Shown in pieces: positions 1 through 9,565 of a stretch of 64,000 nucleotides of DNA (within the stretch, counting starts at the first letter, position 1; each line of letters starts with the position of its first letter). The notes beneath the pieces were generated by a model. That model was not told the DNA's origin. It made no database searches and was given only the letters and a program-made list of their open reading frames with translations. A program made the translations under genes and the position numbers. Location of the stretch: contig NZ_CP162488.1 of NCBI RefSeq assembly GCF_041242975.1, positions 3,958,001 through 4,022,000 on the forward strand, read 5' to 3'. The stretch is from Xanthomonas sp. DAR 35659 (GTDB taxonomy: Bacteria; Pseudomonadota; Gammaproteobacteria; Xanthomonadales; Xanthomonadaceae).

Positions 1-75
1 CGTGCCGGAGCCGCCACCATGCGCGACCAGGGCATGCGCCAGCATCAGGCCAATGACGACGATGGGCAGCAACAT
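1..75 (-). CDS. N-terminus of a secreted protein (partial)
   Basis: Reading leftwards from position 75, an ATG opens 25 codons that run off the window edge. The translation starts [20 protein letters not shown], a hydrophobic stretch typical of a signal peptide or first membrane helix. A GGAGAG Shine-Dalgarno-like sequence lies just upstream. Nothing of the mature protein is visible, so no function can be given. The gene would be divergent from katE. Confidence 0.45.
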   Translation of the reverse strand, partial: MLLPIVVIGLMLAHALVAHGGGSGT

Positions 76-539
76 TCGCTCTCCGCGGCACACGATGGTC
101 CAGGGGCGTGCCGCCATGCGGCCGCTCCCGATGGAAGCCCCTCCCCCTCTCACGCAGGCGAGTCGACGGATCGGCGCACAACGCGCTATCGGCTCCGGAG
201 CGCGATCCTGTAGCGGTCAGCTTACCGGGATTGCCGACCGTGCCGGCGGCCGGACCGCGGCGCAGGCCACAGCCGGCGGGGGCATGCCGCACCGTCGGCC
301 ACACCCCCAACGGGGACCGCGCCCACGACGCCGCTTCCGTTCGCTCCGCATCCGCCATGGCGATGCCGCAGCGCGCGCGTCACGCCGCGCGACGAAACCG
401 CGCGTGGGTGCGCGCCCGGCAGTGCACGGACCATTCACGCCCCTCGGACCAGCATCGGGCAACGGCTCACGCCTCTCGCCGCAGCGCACACGTCTGGGCT
501 GCATCCGCATCGCCTGATCTCCCCCGGAGTGCACCGCTC
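76..539. other. Gene-free stretch upstream of katE
   Basis: About 460 bases of GC-rich sequence separate the leftward partial gene from katE. Long open frames cross it in several phases, but they read as arginine/alanine-rich shadows. I see no clear sigma-70 promoter, OxyR site or hairpin. It probably carries the divergent promoters of the two flanking genes. Confidence 0.4.
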
Positions 540-2651
<2,112 letters not shown>

Positions 2652-2683
2652 GCCTGCGCCGCCCGCGCCAGCCTAGCTCCCGA

Positions 2684-2713
2684 CCGCGCCATGCCTTCGC
2701 ATGGCGCGGTTTT
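2684..2713 (+). terminator. Rho-independent terminator of katE
   Basis: A perfect 9-bp inverted repeat, CCGCGCCAT and ATGGCGCGG, with an 8-base loop is followed directly by TTTT. It lies 32 bases after the katE stop codon. Confidence 0.85.
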
Positions 2714-3295
2714 CGTTTGCGGTGGGCGGCGGACCCGGGATCGCAGCGCTGGCGTTCCGGCAGGGCGTTGTACCGGCCCTTGACGGTCCGGCGCTGCGGC
2801 GCCCGATCGGTGTCGTGGGCACGGCGGCCGCCCAACACCGCCCTCTCCTGCGCCGACGCACGGCGTCGCCGTCCGCCGGAATCGGGACGGACGCGGGCCC
2901 CGGAAATCGCCCTGTCTAATTTTTCGCCATGTCTCTTGACAGTCTTGTGGCACGTGGCCGCGACGGGCTTATCCACACCCTTATGCAGAAGTCATCCACA
3001 CCCCCTGTGGACAATGTCGCGCTCGTGGGCGCAGCGGAAGCCATGGAGCAAGTGATTGAAAAATAAAAGAAAGCATTTGCCGCCTATTGACAAACGCGGA
3101 TCCACGCCCGGGCCGGCTGCTGTCCCGCAACAAAGGCGGGACAAAACTTATCCCGAGGCCTGTTCGCTGCGCGTACGGTTCCGCGTTCCTGGCTGAATGC
3201 GCGTTGCCCTGGCCGTGGTGCCGGCCTGCGCCGTCGCCGACATGAGACGGACATGGGCGTGGGTTGCGGCTCGATGGATGAGAATACTGGCGAAG
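2714..3295. other. Gene-free stretch, partly AT-rich
   Basis: No convincing gene is seen. The part from about 2920 to 3100 is noticeably less GC-rich than its surroundings and contains the DnaA-box-like cluster listed separately, then an A-rich run near 3057-3075 and a TTGACA at 3086. The rest is ordinary GC-rich sequence leading into the tandem repeat. Confidence 0.5.
2969..3014. promoter_or_regulatory. Cluster of DnaA-box-like 9-mers
   Basis: Four 9-mers that match or nearly match the DnaA box TTATCCACA lie within 46 bases: TTATCCACA (2969-2977, exact), TTATGCAGA (2981-2989, one mismatch to TTATNCACA), TCATCCACA (2992-3000, one mismatch) and TTGTCCACA on the minus strand (3006-3014, one mismatch). 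Start-to-start spacing is 12, 11 and 14 bases, close to the helical repeat. No dnaA, dnaN or rnpA is nearby, so this is not the usual oriC context. It could be a DnaA-titration or reactivation site, or chance. Confidence 0.45.
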
Positions 3296-3940
3296 CCTCG
3301 TGCGCCCAAAACTCGGCGAGACGCTTCGCGCCGGACCCTCACCCCAACCCCTCTCCCGACGGGAGAGGGGCTAGCGGCTGCTCCCTTCTCCCATCGGGAG
3401 AAGGTGCCCCGAAGGGGCGGATGAGGGTGCGGGCGCAGCCTCGTGCACCCAAACTCCGCGAGACGCTTCGCGCCGGACCCTCACCCCAACCCCTCTCCCA
3501 ACGGGAGAGGGGCTAGCGGCTGTTCCCTTCTCCCCTCGGGAGAAGGTGCCCCGCAGGGGCGGATGAGGGTACGGGCGCAGCCTCGTGCACCCAAACTCCG
3601 CGAGACGCTTCGCGCCGGACCCTCACCCCAACCCCTCTCCCGACGGGAGAGGGACTAGCGGCTGCTCCCTTCTCCCCTCGGGAGAAGGTGCCCCGCAGGG
3701 GCGGATGAGGGTGCGGGCGCAGCCTCGTGCACCCAAACTCCGCGAGACGCTTCGCGCCGTACCCTCACCCCAACCCCTCTCCCAGCGGGAGAGAGGCTAG
3801 CGGCTGCTCCCTTCTCCCATCGGGAGAAGGTGCCCCGCAGGGGCGGATGAGGGTGCGGGCGCAGCCTAGTGCCCCCAAACTCCGCGAGACGCTTCGCGCC
3901 GTACCCTCACCCCAACCCCTCTCCCAACGGGAGAGGGGCT
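3296..3940. repeat. 142-bp tandem repeat, about 4.5 copies
   Basis: Units begin at about 3296, 3439, 3581, 3723 and 3865, with a period of 142-143 bases. Each unit holds two hairpin-forming segments (CCCTCTCCC..GGGAGAGGG and CCTTCTCCC..GGGAGAAGG) and a CCCCGCAGGGGC palindrome. Copies differ by only a few bases. The last is cut off just before the glycosyltransferase stop. Open frames inside the array repeat with the same period and are not genes. Related units occur on the opposite strand at 20555-20700 and 31804-32092. Confidence 0.93.
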
Positions 3941-3961
3941 TATCGAGGCGCCCCGGCAGGC

Positions 3962-4660
3962 TCAAACCAGCACGTCGCCGCCCGGCGTGGGCAGTAGGGA
4001 TTCGGCCAGGCTGCGCTCCATCTGCTTGAGGTAATCGCTGAAACCGCCGCGCGCCCGCGCCACGCGCCTCGCGCTGGTGACCACCACCGGTTGCGCGCGG
4101 CGCGCGATTCGCGCCTGAACGCGCACCATCGCCTCGACCAGGGCCACATCCTCGTGCGCGGCCAGAGGCAGGAAGCCTCCGCAACGCCTGTAAAGTTCCG
4201 CGCTCAGCCCAAGGTTGGCGCCATGCACATGCGAGTGATCGTCGTGGCTGCATTCGCCGGCACGGTAGGCATCGCGCAGGGCGTTGCCGTAATCGTCCCA
4301 GTCGCCGACCGTGACGATGCCGCAGAACGCGTCGCTGGCACAGTCCAACTGCGCCGACAGCCAGTTCGCCGGCACCACCGAATCGGCATCGGTGCACGCC
4401 AGCCAGCGCGCGCCGGCGGCCAGCGCGGCCTGCGCCGCCGCCGCACGCGCGCTACCGACGTTGCCGACCTCCAGGACGATGGCCTGCGCGCCATGGGCGG
4501 CGACGATGCCGGCGGTGCCGTCGCTGCAACGATCCAGGGCGACAAACACCTGCACCGCCTCGCCGCACAGGCTGGCGCATTGCGCCGCCTGCGCCACCGA
4601 GCGCAGACAGGCGCCGATCAACAGTTCTTCGTCGTGCGCCGGAATCAGCACCGCAATCAT
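3962..4660 (-). CDS. Family 2 glycosyltransferase
   Basis: GT-A fold glycosyltransferase of 232 residues, predicted to move a sugar from a nucleotide-sugar donor to an unknown acceptor. It opens with MIAVLIPAHDEELLIGACL, the usual GT2 start. The nucleotide/metal-binding DAD lies at 91-93 within ACTDADSVVPANW. No membrane helix is present, so it is likely cytosolic. Its ATG overlaps the stop of the methyltransferase by four bases (ATGA). It is the last gene of the ACAD/PIG-L/methyltransferase/GT2 cluster, and the tandem repeat begins right after its stop. Confidence 0.85.
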   Translation of the reverse strand: MIAVLIPAHDEELLIGACLRSVAQAAQCASLCGEAVQVFVALDRCSDGTAGIVAAHGAQAIVLEVGNVGSARAAAAQAALAAGARWLACTDADSVVPANWLSAQLDCASDAFCGIVTVGDWDDYGNALRDAYRAGECSHDDHSHVHGANLGLSAELYRRCGGFLPLAAHEDVALVEAMVRVQARIARRAQPVVVTSARRVARARGGFSDYLKQMERSLAESLLPTPGGDVLV

Positions 4661-5253
4661 CGCAGGCGCTCCGCGGCGGCGACCGAATACGGCGTCGCGC
4701 TCCAGGCTTCCAGCAGCACGTCGTCATCCTCGTAGCGCAACAGGCGCGGCAACGAAAGGGTCTGCGCCAGGCAGGCGTGCACGGCGCGCCCGTCCATGCA
4801 CGCCTGCGCGAACGGATGCAGCCAGTGGCAGGCGACCAGCACGCCCTGTTCGCTCAGCGACGCGCGCAGGCGCTGGATGCAGTCCTGCAGTTGCGGCAAC
4901 GGCAGGTAGTAGCCGACCTCGCTGAACACGATCAGGTCGAAGCGGCCCGGCGGCCAGTTGCGCGGGTGTTCGGCCTGACGCACCTGCACGTGCGCGGCGC
5001 CGGCATTGCGCTGGGTGGCCAGGGCCACCGCGCGTTCGGACAGGTCGGTGGCCAGCAGCGCCGCGCACCGCGGCGCCAGGGCCGCGGTCAATTCGCCATT
5101 GGAGCAGCCCAATTCCCAGGCGCGCTCGAAGCGCGCGCGCGGCAGGCTGGCCAGCAACAGGTCGCGCTTGCGCGCCTCGTACCAGCGCTCGCGATAGCCG
5201 AACGGATCGTCGTCGCGGTAGATGGCGCCGAAATACGCCTGGACCGAACTCAT
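4657..5253 (-). CDS. Class I SAM-dependent methyltransferase
   Basis: A 198-residue methyltransferase with motif I ELGCSNGELT at 47-56 and the acidic loop ATDLSERAV further on. The N-terminus (YFGAIYRDDDPFGYRERWYE) is that of methyltransferases found beside PIG-L deacetylases. The open frame extends upstream, but that part overlaps the PIG-L 3' end, whose natural stop (ATGA) overlaps this ATG. The substrate is unknown. Clustering with a GT2 and a deacetylase suggests a small glycoconjugate or sugar-containing metabolite. Confidence 0.85.
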   Translation of the reverse strand: MSSVQAYFGAIYRDDDPFGYRERWYEARKRDLLLASLPRARFERAWELGCSNGELTAALAPRCAALLATDLSERAVALATQRNAGAAHVQVRQAEHPRNWPPGRFDLIVFSEVGYYLPLPQLQDCIQRLRASLSEQGVLVACHWLHPFAQACMDGRAVHACLAQTLSLPRLLRYEDDDVLLEAWSATPYSVAAAERLR

Positions 5254-5911
5254 GCGACAAACACCTCGAAGCGGCGGGCGAAACGTTGCAGCACCTGCGG
5301 CGGCAGGATCGGCGCCGGCACCGCCGGATGCGCGGTGCCCAGTTGCGAGGCGAAGCAGCGCAGCGCCTGCTGCTTGGCCTGCCAGTCGGCATCGCTCAAC
5401 GCATAGCGGACCGCACCGCGCGTGCGCTGGCCTCGTGATCCGGATGGCCATCGTGGCGCCAGGTGGTCAGCACCAGGTCGCCGTCCTGCAACTGCGCATG
5501 CAGGCGTTCGGCGACCACGTCCTCGCGCTGCCCGACCTCGCCGTCGGGGACGTGCAGATGGCCGATCGAATCGGCATCCACGCCCAGGCAGCGTGCGGCC
5601 GCGGCCAGTTCGGCGCGGCGCACCGCCCGCAGGCGCGGCGGCGTCCAGTACGGGTCATCCGGGTAGCAGGCTTCGCCGTCGGTCACCGCGATCAGGCATA
5701 CCGGCATCCCCCGCCGCCGCGCGCAGGCGACCGCGCCGCCGCAGCCCAGCGCTTCGTCGTCCGGATGCGGCGACACCACCACCAGCCGCCGTGCGCCGGC
5801 GATCAGATCCTCGACAGGGCGTTGCGGCAAGGCCGCCAGCCACGGCGAATGCCGCCACGCCGACTCCGGCGTGCCCTCGCCGTGGATCCGCGGCGCGCTC
5901 ACAGCCGCCAT
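5250..5911 (-). pseudogene. PIG-L (LmbE-like) deacetylase, frameshifted
   Basis: PIG-L family zinc deacetylases remove N-acetyl groups from GlcNAc-type sugars. The intact first part (5911-5398) shows the metal motif PHPDDE and later GHPDHEA, then meets a stop after 171 codons. A neighbouring frame carries a typical PIG-L C-terminus (ALSDADWQAKQQALRCFASQ to FARRFEVFVA) that ends in ATGA on the methyltransferase start. Joining the parts needs a one-base shift near 5400-5430. The usual 40-70 residues between GHPDHEA and this tail also appear to be missing. Either the gene is dead, or an assembly error is combined with a short variant. Its ATG overlaps the upstream gene's stop. Confidence 0.75.
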
Positions 5912-6879
5912 GGCTGCGCCTGCTCGCCCAGCGCCTGGCCCAGGGCCGCCCAATCGTGTTCGGCGTGGCTCTGGCGCACGAACACGGCCAGGTCGGCGCA
6001 CCGCATGGCGTGTTCGCGATCGCTGCACAGCGGCGCCGGCCCCAGCGCGCGGCCGACGCGATCGAGCACGTCGCTGGCGGCGCGTTCCACGAACGAGCGC
6101 AGACGGATCACCGCATGCCGGTGATCGTGTTCGGGGGCGGCATCGATGGCCGCGGCCAGTTCGCGCAGCAGCGCGCGCGCTGCGCCGAGCTGCTGGTCGA
6201 TCGCGCCCAGGTGCATCGCCGCATGCGCATCGCGCCGCAGCTTGGGATGCGCGCGCAGGCGCTCGGCCACCGCGCTCGCCGCGCCGAACCAGCACGCGGC
6301 GATGCCGGCGCCGCCGTGCCAGAACCCCGGGCGCGCCAGATAGTCGCCCGGCGCCCCGATCGCGCGCGCCGGCACCGCGGCGAAGGTCACCGGCCCGCTG
6401 ACCACGCGCGCCATGCCGACCGCCACCCAGGCCTGCGTATCGATGGCGATGCCGGGATCGCGCAATCGCACCCGCACCAGGTGCAGGCGGTCCTCGTCGT
6501 GCGCGGTGAGCAACGCGCCATCGACCATGCCGGCACCGGAACACCAGGCCTTGCGGCCGTGCACCTCGCCGCCATGCGCGTCGCCGCGGTAGGCCAGGCG
6601 CGCATCCGGCGCTTCGGCGGCCCACACCGCGAATAGCTGCCCGGACGGCGGCGCCGCGGCGCCGAGTTCGGCCAGGATCGCCTGCGCGTCGTAATGCGCC
6701 TCCAGCACCTTGGCCAGGCACACGTCGGTGGCGGCGATCTCGGCCAGGATCCGCCAGCGGTCCAGGGTGTCGCCGCCACCGGGCGACGGCAGGTGCGGAT
6801 AGCGCGCGAGCACGCGCAAGGCGGCGCTGCGCAGATCGCAGGCGTCGCCCAGGGCGGCGGGGGACAGCAATTCGGTCAA
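5899..6879 (-). CDS. Acyl-CoA-dehydrogenase-like protein
   Basis: A 326-residue flavin-dependent acyl-CoA dehydrogenase relative, shorter than the usual 380. It retains a middle beta domain (WCSGAGMVDGALLTA) and a helical C-terminal part, including RSFVERAASDVLDRVGRALG. The catalytic Glu is not identifiable by eye, so chemistry is uncertain. It starts the tightly packed cluster with PIG-L, methyltransferase and GT2, and overlaps the PIG-L start by 13 bases. I recall homologous four-gene sets in other proteobacteria with no assigned product. Confidence 0.75.
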   Translation of the reverse strand: MTELLSPAALGDACDLRSAALRVLARYPHLPSPGGGDTLDRWRILAEIAATDVCLAKVLEAHYDAQAILAELGAAAPPSGQLFAVWAAEAPDARLAYRGDAHGGEVHGRKAWCSGAGMVDGALLTAHDEDRLHLVRVRLRDPGIAIDTQAWVAVGMARVVSGPVTFAAVPARAIGAPGDYLARPGFWHGGAGIAACWFGAASAVAERLRAHPKLRRDAHAAMHLGAIDQQLGAARALLRELAAAIDAAPEHDHRHAVIRLRSFVERAASDVLDRVGRALGPAPLCSDREHAMRCADLAVFVRQSHAEHDWAALGQALGEQAQPWRL

Positions 6880-7089
6880 GCGCGTTCTCTCTGCAAAGAC
6901 GGCGACAGCGCCGGCGGGTGGCCGCGTGCCGTGCGTCGGGTGCGGGTTCGGGGCGAGGCGCGATCACAGCAGGCGCCGCGCACGCAACGTGTGCACGCCG
7001 CGCGGCGGCGTGCACATGGATGAAGGGTTCATGCAGCGCGCCTGCGGCGCCGTTGCCGTACCCACGGCGCTGGCGCGGCGGCGCACCGG

Positions 7090-8253
7090 TCACGGCGTCA
7101 GGATCACCTTGCGGCAGTCCTGCTCCTTCTTGTCGAAGATCGCGTAGCCGTCGGCGGCCTGCGCAAGACTCATGCGGTGGGTAATGATCTCGTTCGGCTT
7201 GAGCCGGCCTTCGCCGATGTGCTCCAGCAGTTCCGGCATGAAACGCTGCACGTGGGTCTGGCCCATTTTGAAGCTCAGCCCCTTGTCGAAGGCGTCGCCG
7301 AACAGGAAGCCGTGGATGAAGCCGGCGTACACCCCGGGCACGCTGACCGTGCCGCCGCGGCGCGTGGCGGCGATGCACTGGCGCAGGGCCGTGCCGCTGC
7401 TGCCTTCCAGCTTCAGCGTGGCCATCACCGTCTCCACCGTGCTGCCCTTGGCCTCGAAGCCGACCGCGTCGATGCTGGCGTCCACGCCGCGGCCGTCGGT
7501 CTGGCCGACGATGATGTCGGCCGGATCGTCGATCTCCTCGAAGTTCAGCGGGATCACGCCGTAGGTCTTCTGCGCGAAATCCAGCCGGTACGGATAGCGG
7601 TCGACCATGAAGATGCGCTCGGCACCGAGCATGCGGCAACACGCCGCAGTCATCAGGCCCACCGGACCGGCACCGAAGATGGCCACCGTGCTGCCCTGGC
7701 ACACGCCCGCGTTGAGCGCGGCCTGGTAGCCGGTGGGCAGGATGTCGGAGAGGAACAGGACCTGCTCGTCGTGCAGCACGTCGGGCACCACCAGCGGGCC
7801 GACATTGGCCTTGGGCACGCGCACGTATTCGGCCTGGCCGCCGGCGACGCCGCCGTACAGATGGCTGTAGCCGAACAGCGCCGCCGGCGGGCGGATGCCC
7901 TTCTGGTTCAGCGCGGCGCCCTTGCCGGTGTTGGTGGTCTCGCAGGCGGCGTATTCGGTGAGCCGGCAGTGGAAGCACTCGCCGCAGGCGATCACGAACG
8001 GGATCACCACGCGATCGCCGCGCTTCACCCGCGTCACGCCCGGGCCGATGTCCTCGACCACGCCCATGAACTCATGGCCGAGCACGTCGCCGGTATGCAG
8101 GTCGGGGATCTTGCCGCGGTACAGGTGCAGGTCCGAGCCGCAGATTGCGGTCGCGGTGACCCGCAGCACGATGTCGTCGGCGTCGATCAGCACTGGATCG
8201 GGCACGGTCTCCACGCGCACGTCCTTGGTGCCGTGATAGGTGAGGGCTTGCAT
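7090..8253 (-). CDS. Zinc-dependent alcohol dehydrogenase, formaldehyde-dehydrogenase-like
   Basis: A 387-residue medium-chain dehydrogenase. Catalytic zinc ligands are C38 (AICGSD) and H60-E61 (GHEFMG). The structural zinc lobe has Cys at 90, 93, 96 and 104. A Rossmann motif ([13 protein letters not shown]) follows. Overall it resembles the glutathione-independent formaldehyde dehydrogenase-like group, but the substrate cannot be set from sequence. ATG at 8253 is preceded by AGGAGA. It lies 210 bases upstream of the ACAD-like gene on the same strand, so it may share its transcript. An inverted repeat sits at 8289-8317. Confidence 0.9.
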   Translation of the reverse strand: MQALTYHGTKDVRVETVPDPVLIDADDIVLRVTATAICGSDLHLYRGKIPDLHTGDVLGHEFMGVVEDIGPGVTRVKRGDRVVIPFVIACGECFHCRLTEYAACETTNTGKGAALNQKGIRPPAALFGYSHLYGGVAGGQAEYVRVPKANVGPLVVPDVLHDEQVLFLSDILPTGYQAALNAGVCQGSTVAIFGAGPVGLMTAACCRMLGAERIFMVDRYPYRLDFAQKTYGVIPLNFEEIDDPADIIVGQTDGRGVDASIDAVGFEAKGSTVETVMATLKLEGSSGTALRQCIAATRRGGTVSVPGVYAGFIHGFLFGDAFDKGLSFKMGQTHVQRFMPELLEHIGEGRLKPNEIITHRMSLAQAADGYAIFDKKEQDCRKVILTP

Positions 8254-8718
8254 TTGGAAGTCTCCTGGGCGGCGAGTGCTGCCAGTGTGGTCACGCGTTG
8301 CGTGCAACCCGGGTGACCAGCCTGTGAGAACAGCGTCGCGGTACCGCGGCAGCACGTGCTTCGGTGCGCGCATGGCTCTCGCAAAGCGGATGCATGCCGC
8401 GCCCATGGCGCAGAGAAGGCATAGCGCGCTGGCGCGCCTCGCCAGCGCGCGCGGTCATGGCGGAAGCGACGCCTCAACATGCCAACGCCTCGGCGCATTC
8501 GCGCGGCGCCGCATCGCTTGCGGGCGCACAGGCCGCGCGCACGCGGCCCGAGAGGCGACAGTGCGAGTGCGATGGACGGCGACGTGGCATCAGCGCAATC
8601 GCATGCGCGTGCCGACATCTCGCGCACTTGCGCACCAGCGCGACGGCGCGGGCAGCGCCAGCCACGCCGTCCGCCACGCACGCGCATCGCGTCGCCGGGC
8701 GGCGCGCGCCCCGCGCGC
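8254..8718. other. Gene-free stretch between FadR regulator and alcohol dehydrogenase
   Basis: Only one structured element is seen, the interrupted inverted repeat at 8289-8317. The remainder is GC-rich with arginine-rich shadow frames on both strands and no recognisable gene. Confidence 0.45.
8289..8317. promoter_or_regulatory. Interrupted inverted repeat upstream of the alcohol dehydrogenase
   Basis: GGTCAC (8289) and GTGACC (8312) form the outer arms, and GTTGC/GCAAC around a two-base loop form the inner arms. The element lies 36-64 bases upstream of the dehydrogenase ATG. It could be an operator or a 5'-leader hairpin. No adjacent regulator is clearly linked to it. Confidence 0.35.
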
Positions 8719-9462
8719 TCAGATCCGCGTGGTGGCCAGGAAGCGCTCGCGGTCCTGCTGGGTGCGGCGGCGGATCTCGGCCAGCGCCTGGCTCTCGGTC
8801 GCTTCCAGCATCGATTCGAACAGGCGCTGGAAGTGGTTGCGCATCGCGTTGCGCGAGGCGGCCGGATCGCGGGTCTTCAACGCTTCCAGGATCGCGGCGT
8901 GTTCGTCGGTGCGGGTGGCGTCGTCCTGGTGGCAGACGTGCGCGTATACCTGGCGCACCCGCGGCAGTTCGTTGCGCATGCGCCAGATCAGGTGGATGCA
9001 GTACTCCACCACCGGATTGCCGGACAGGCGCGCGATCGCCAGGTGGAAACGGCGGTCGTACTCGCCGGCCATCTCCTCGGTGGTGGTCGGATCGGACATC
9101 GCATGCACCAAGGCCTGCAGTTCCTCGATGTCGGCGTCGGTCAGGCGCCCGGCGGCCAGGGCCGCGGCCTCGGCCTCGATCACCGTGCGCGCGGCGGTCA
9201 GGTCGAATGCGGTGACGTCGGGCAGCGCGCCCTGCGCGTCGATCGGCCGCGGCCGCACGTACACGCCCGAGCCGGTCTTGATCGCGATCCAGCCCTGCGC
9301 CTCCAGCGCGATCTCGGCCTCGCGGATGGTCACCCGGCTCACCCCGAAACGCTCGGCCAGATCGCGCTCGCCGGGCAGCCGCGAACCGGTCGGGAATTCG
9401 CCCGACTCGATCAGCGACAGGATCTTCGCGGCGATGGACTGGTAGAGGCGGCTTTCGGACAT
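8719..9462 (-). CDS. FadR-subfamily GntR transcriptional regulator
   Basis: A 247-residue regulator with an N-terminal winged helix (LPGERDLAERFGVSRVTIREAE at about 29-50) and a C-terminal FCD ligand domain. The FCD metal-site residues are suggested by EYDRRFHLAI and RTDEHAAIL. FCD regulators often sense uronates or other organic acids. It sits downstream of the TonB receptor and beside the alginate operon, so it probably represses the locus and responds to an alginate-derived keto-uronate. The ATG at 9462 (MSESRLYQ) is chosen because homology begins there, although the frame runs further upstream. Confidence 0.88.
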   Translation of the reverse strand: MSESRLYQSIAAKILSLIESGEFPTGSRLPGERDLAERFGVSRVTIREAEIALEAQGWIAIKTGSGVYVRPRPIDAQGALPDVTAFDLTAARTVIEAEAAALAAGRLTDADIEELQALVHAMSDPTTTEEMAGEYDRRFHLAIARLSGNPVVEYCIHLIWRMRNELPRVRQVYAHVCHQDDATRTDEHAAILEALKTRDPAASRNAMRNHFQRLFESMLEATESQALAEIRRRTQQDRERFLATTRI

Positions 9463-9530
9463 CGAGCAGGACCCGTCTGGTGAATTCCACAGCGGCGCGG
9501 GGAGGACGCGCCGGCGCCGGCTGCGGCTCG

Positions 9531-9559
9531 AAAAACGGCGCGACCCGGGAGCCGCGCCG
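9531..9559 (-). terminator. Probable terminator of the TonB receptor gene
   Basis: On the minus strand CGGCGCG and CGCGCCG pair across a 10-base loop and are followed by five T. It lies just after the receptor stop and may separate it from the FadR gene. Confidence 0.6.
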
Positions 9560-9565
9560 CTGCGT

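Noticed and set aside
3057..3110. TTGACA at 3086 as a promoter
   Set aside because: No suitable -10 element or downstream gene; the next plus-strand features are repeats.
3253..4029. Series of 70-100-codon ORFs in the repeat array (3253, 3443, 3585, 3727)
   Set aside because: They repeat with the 142-bp period and translate the repeat itself.
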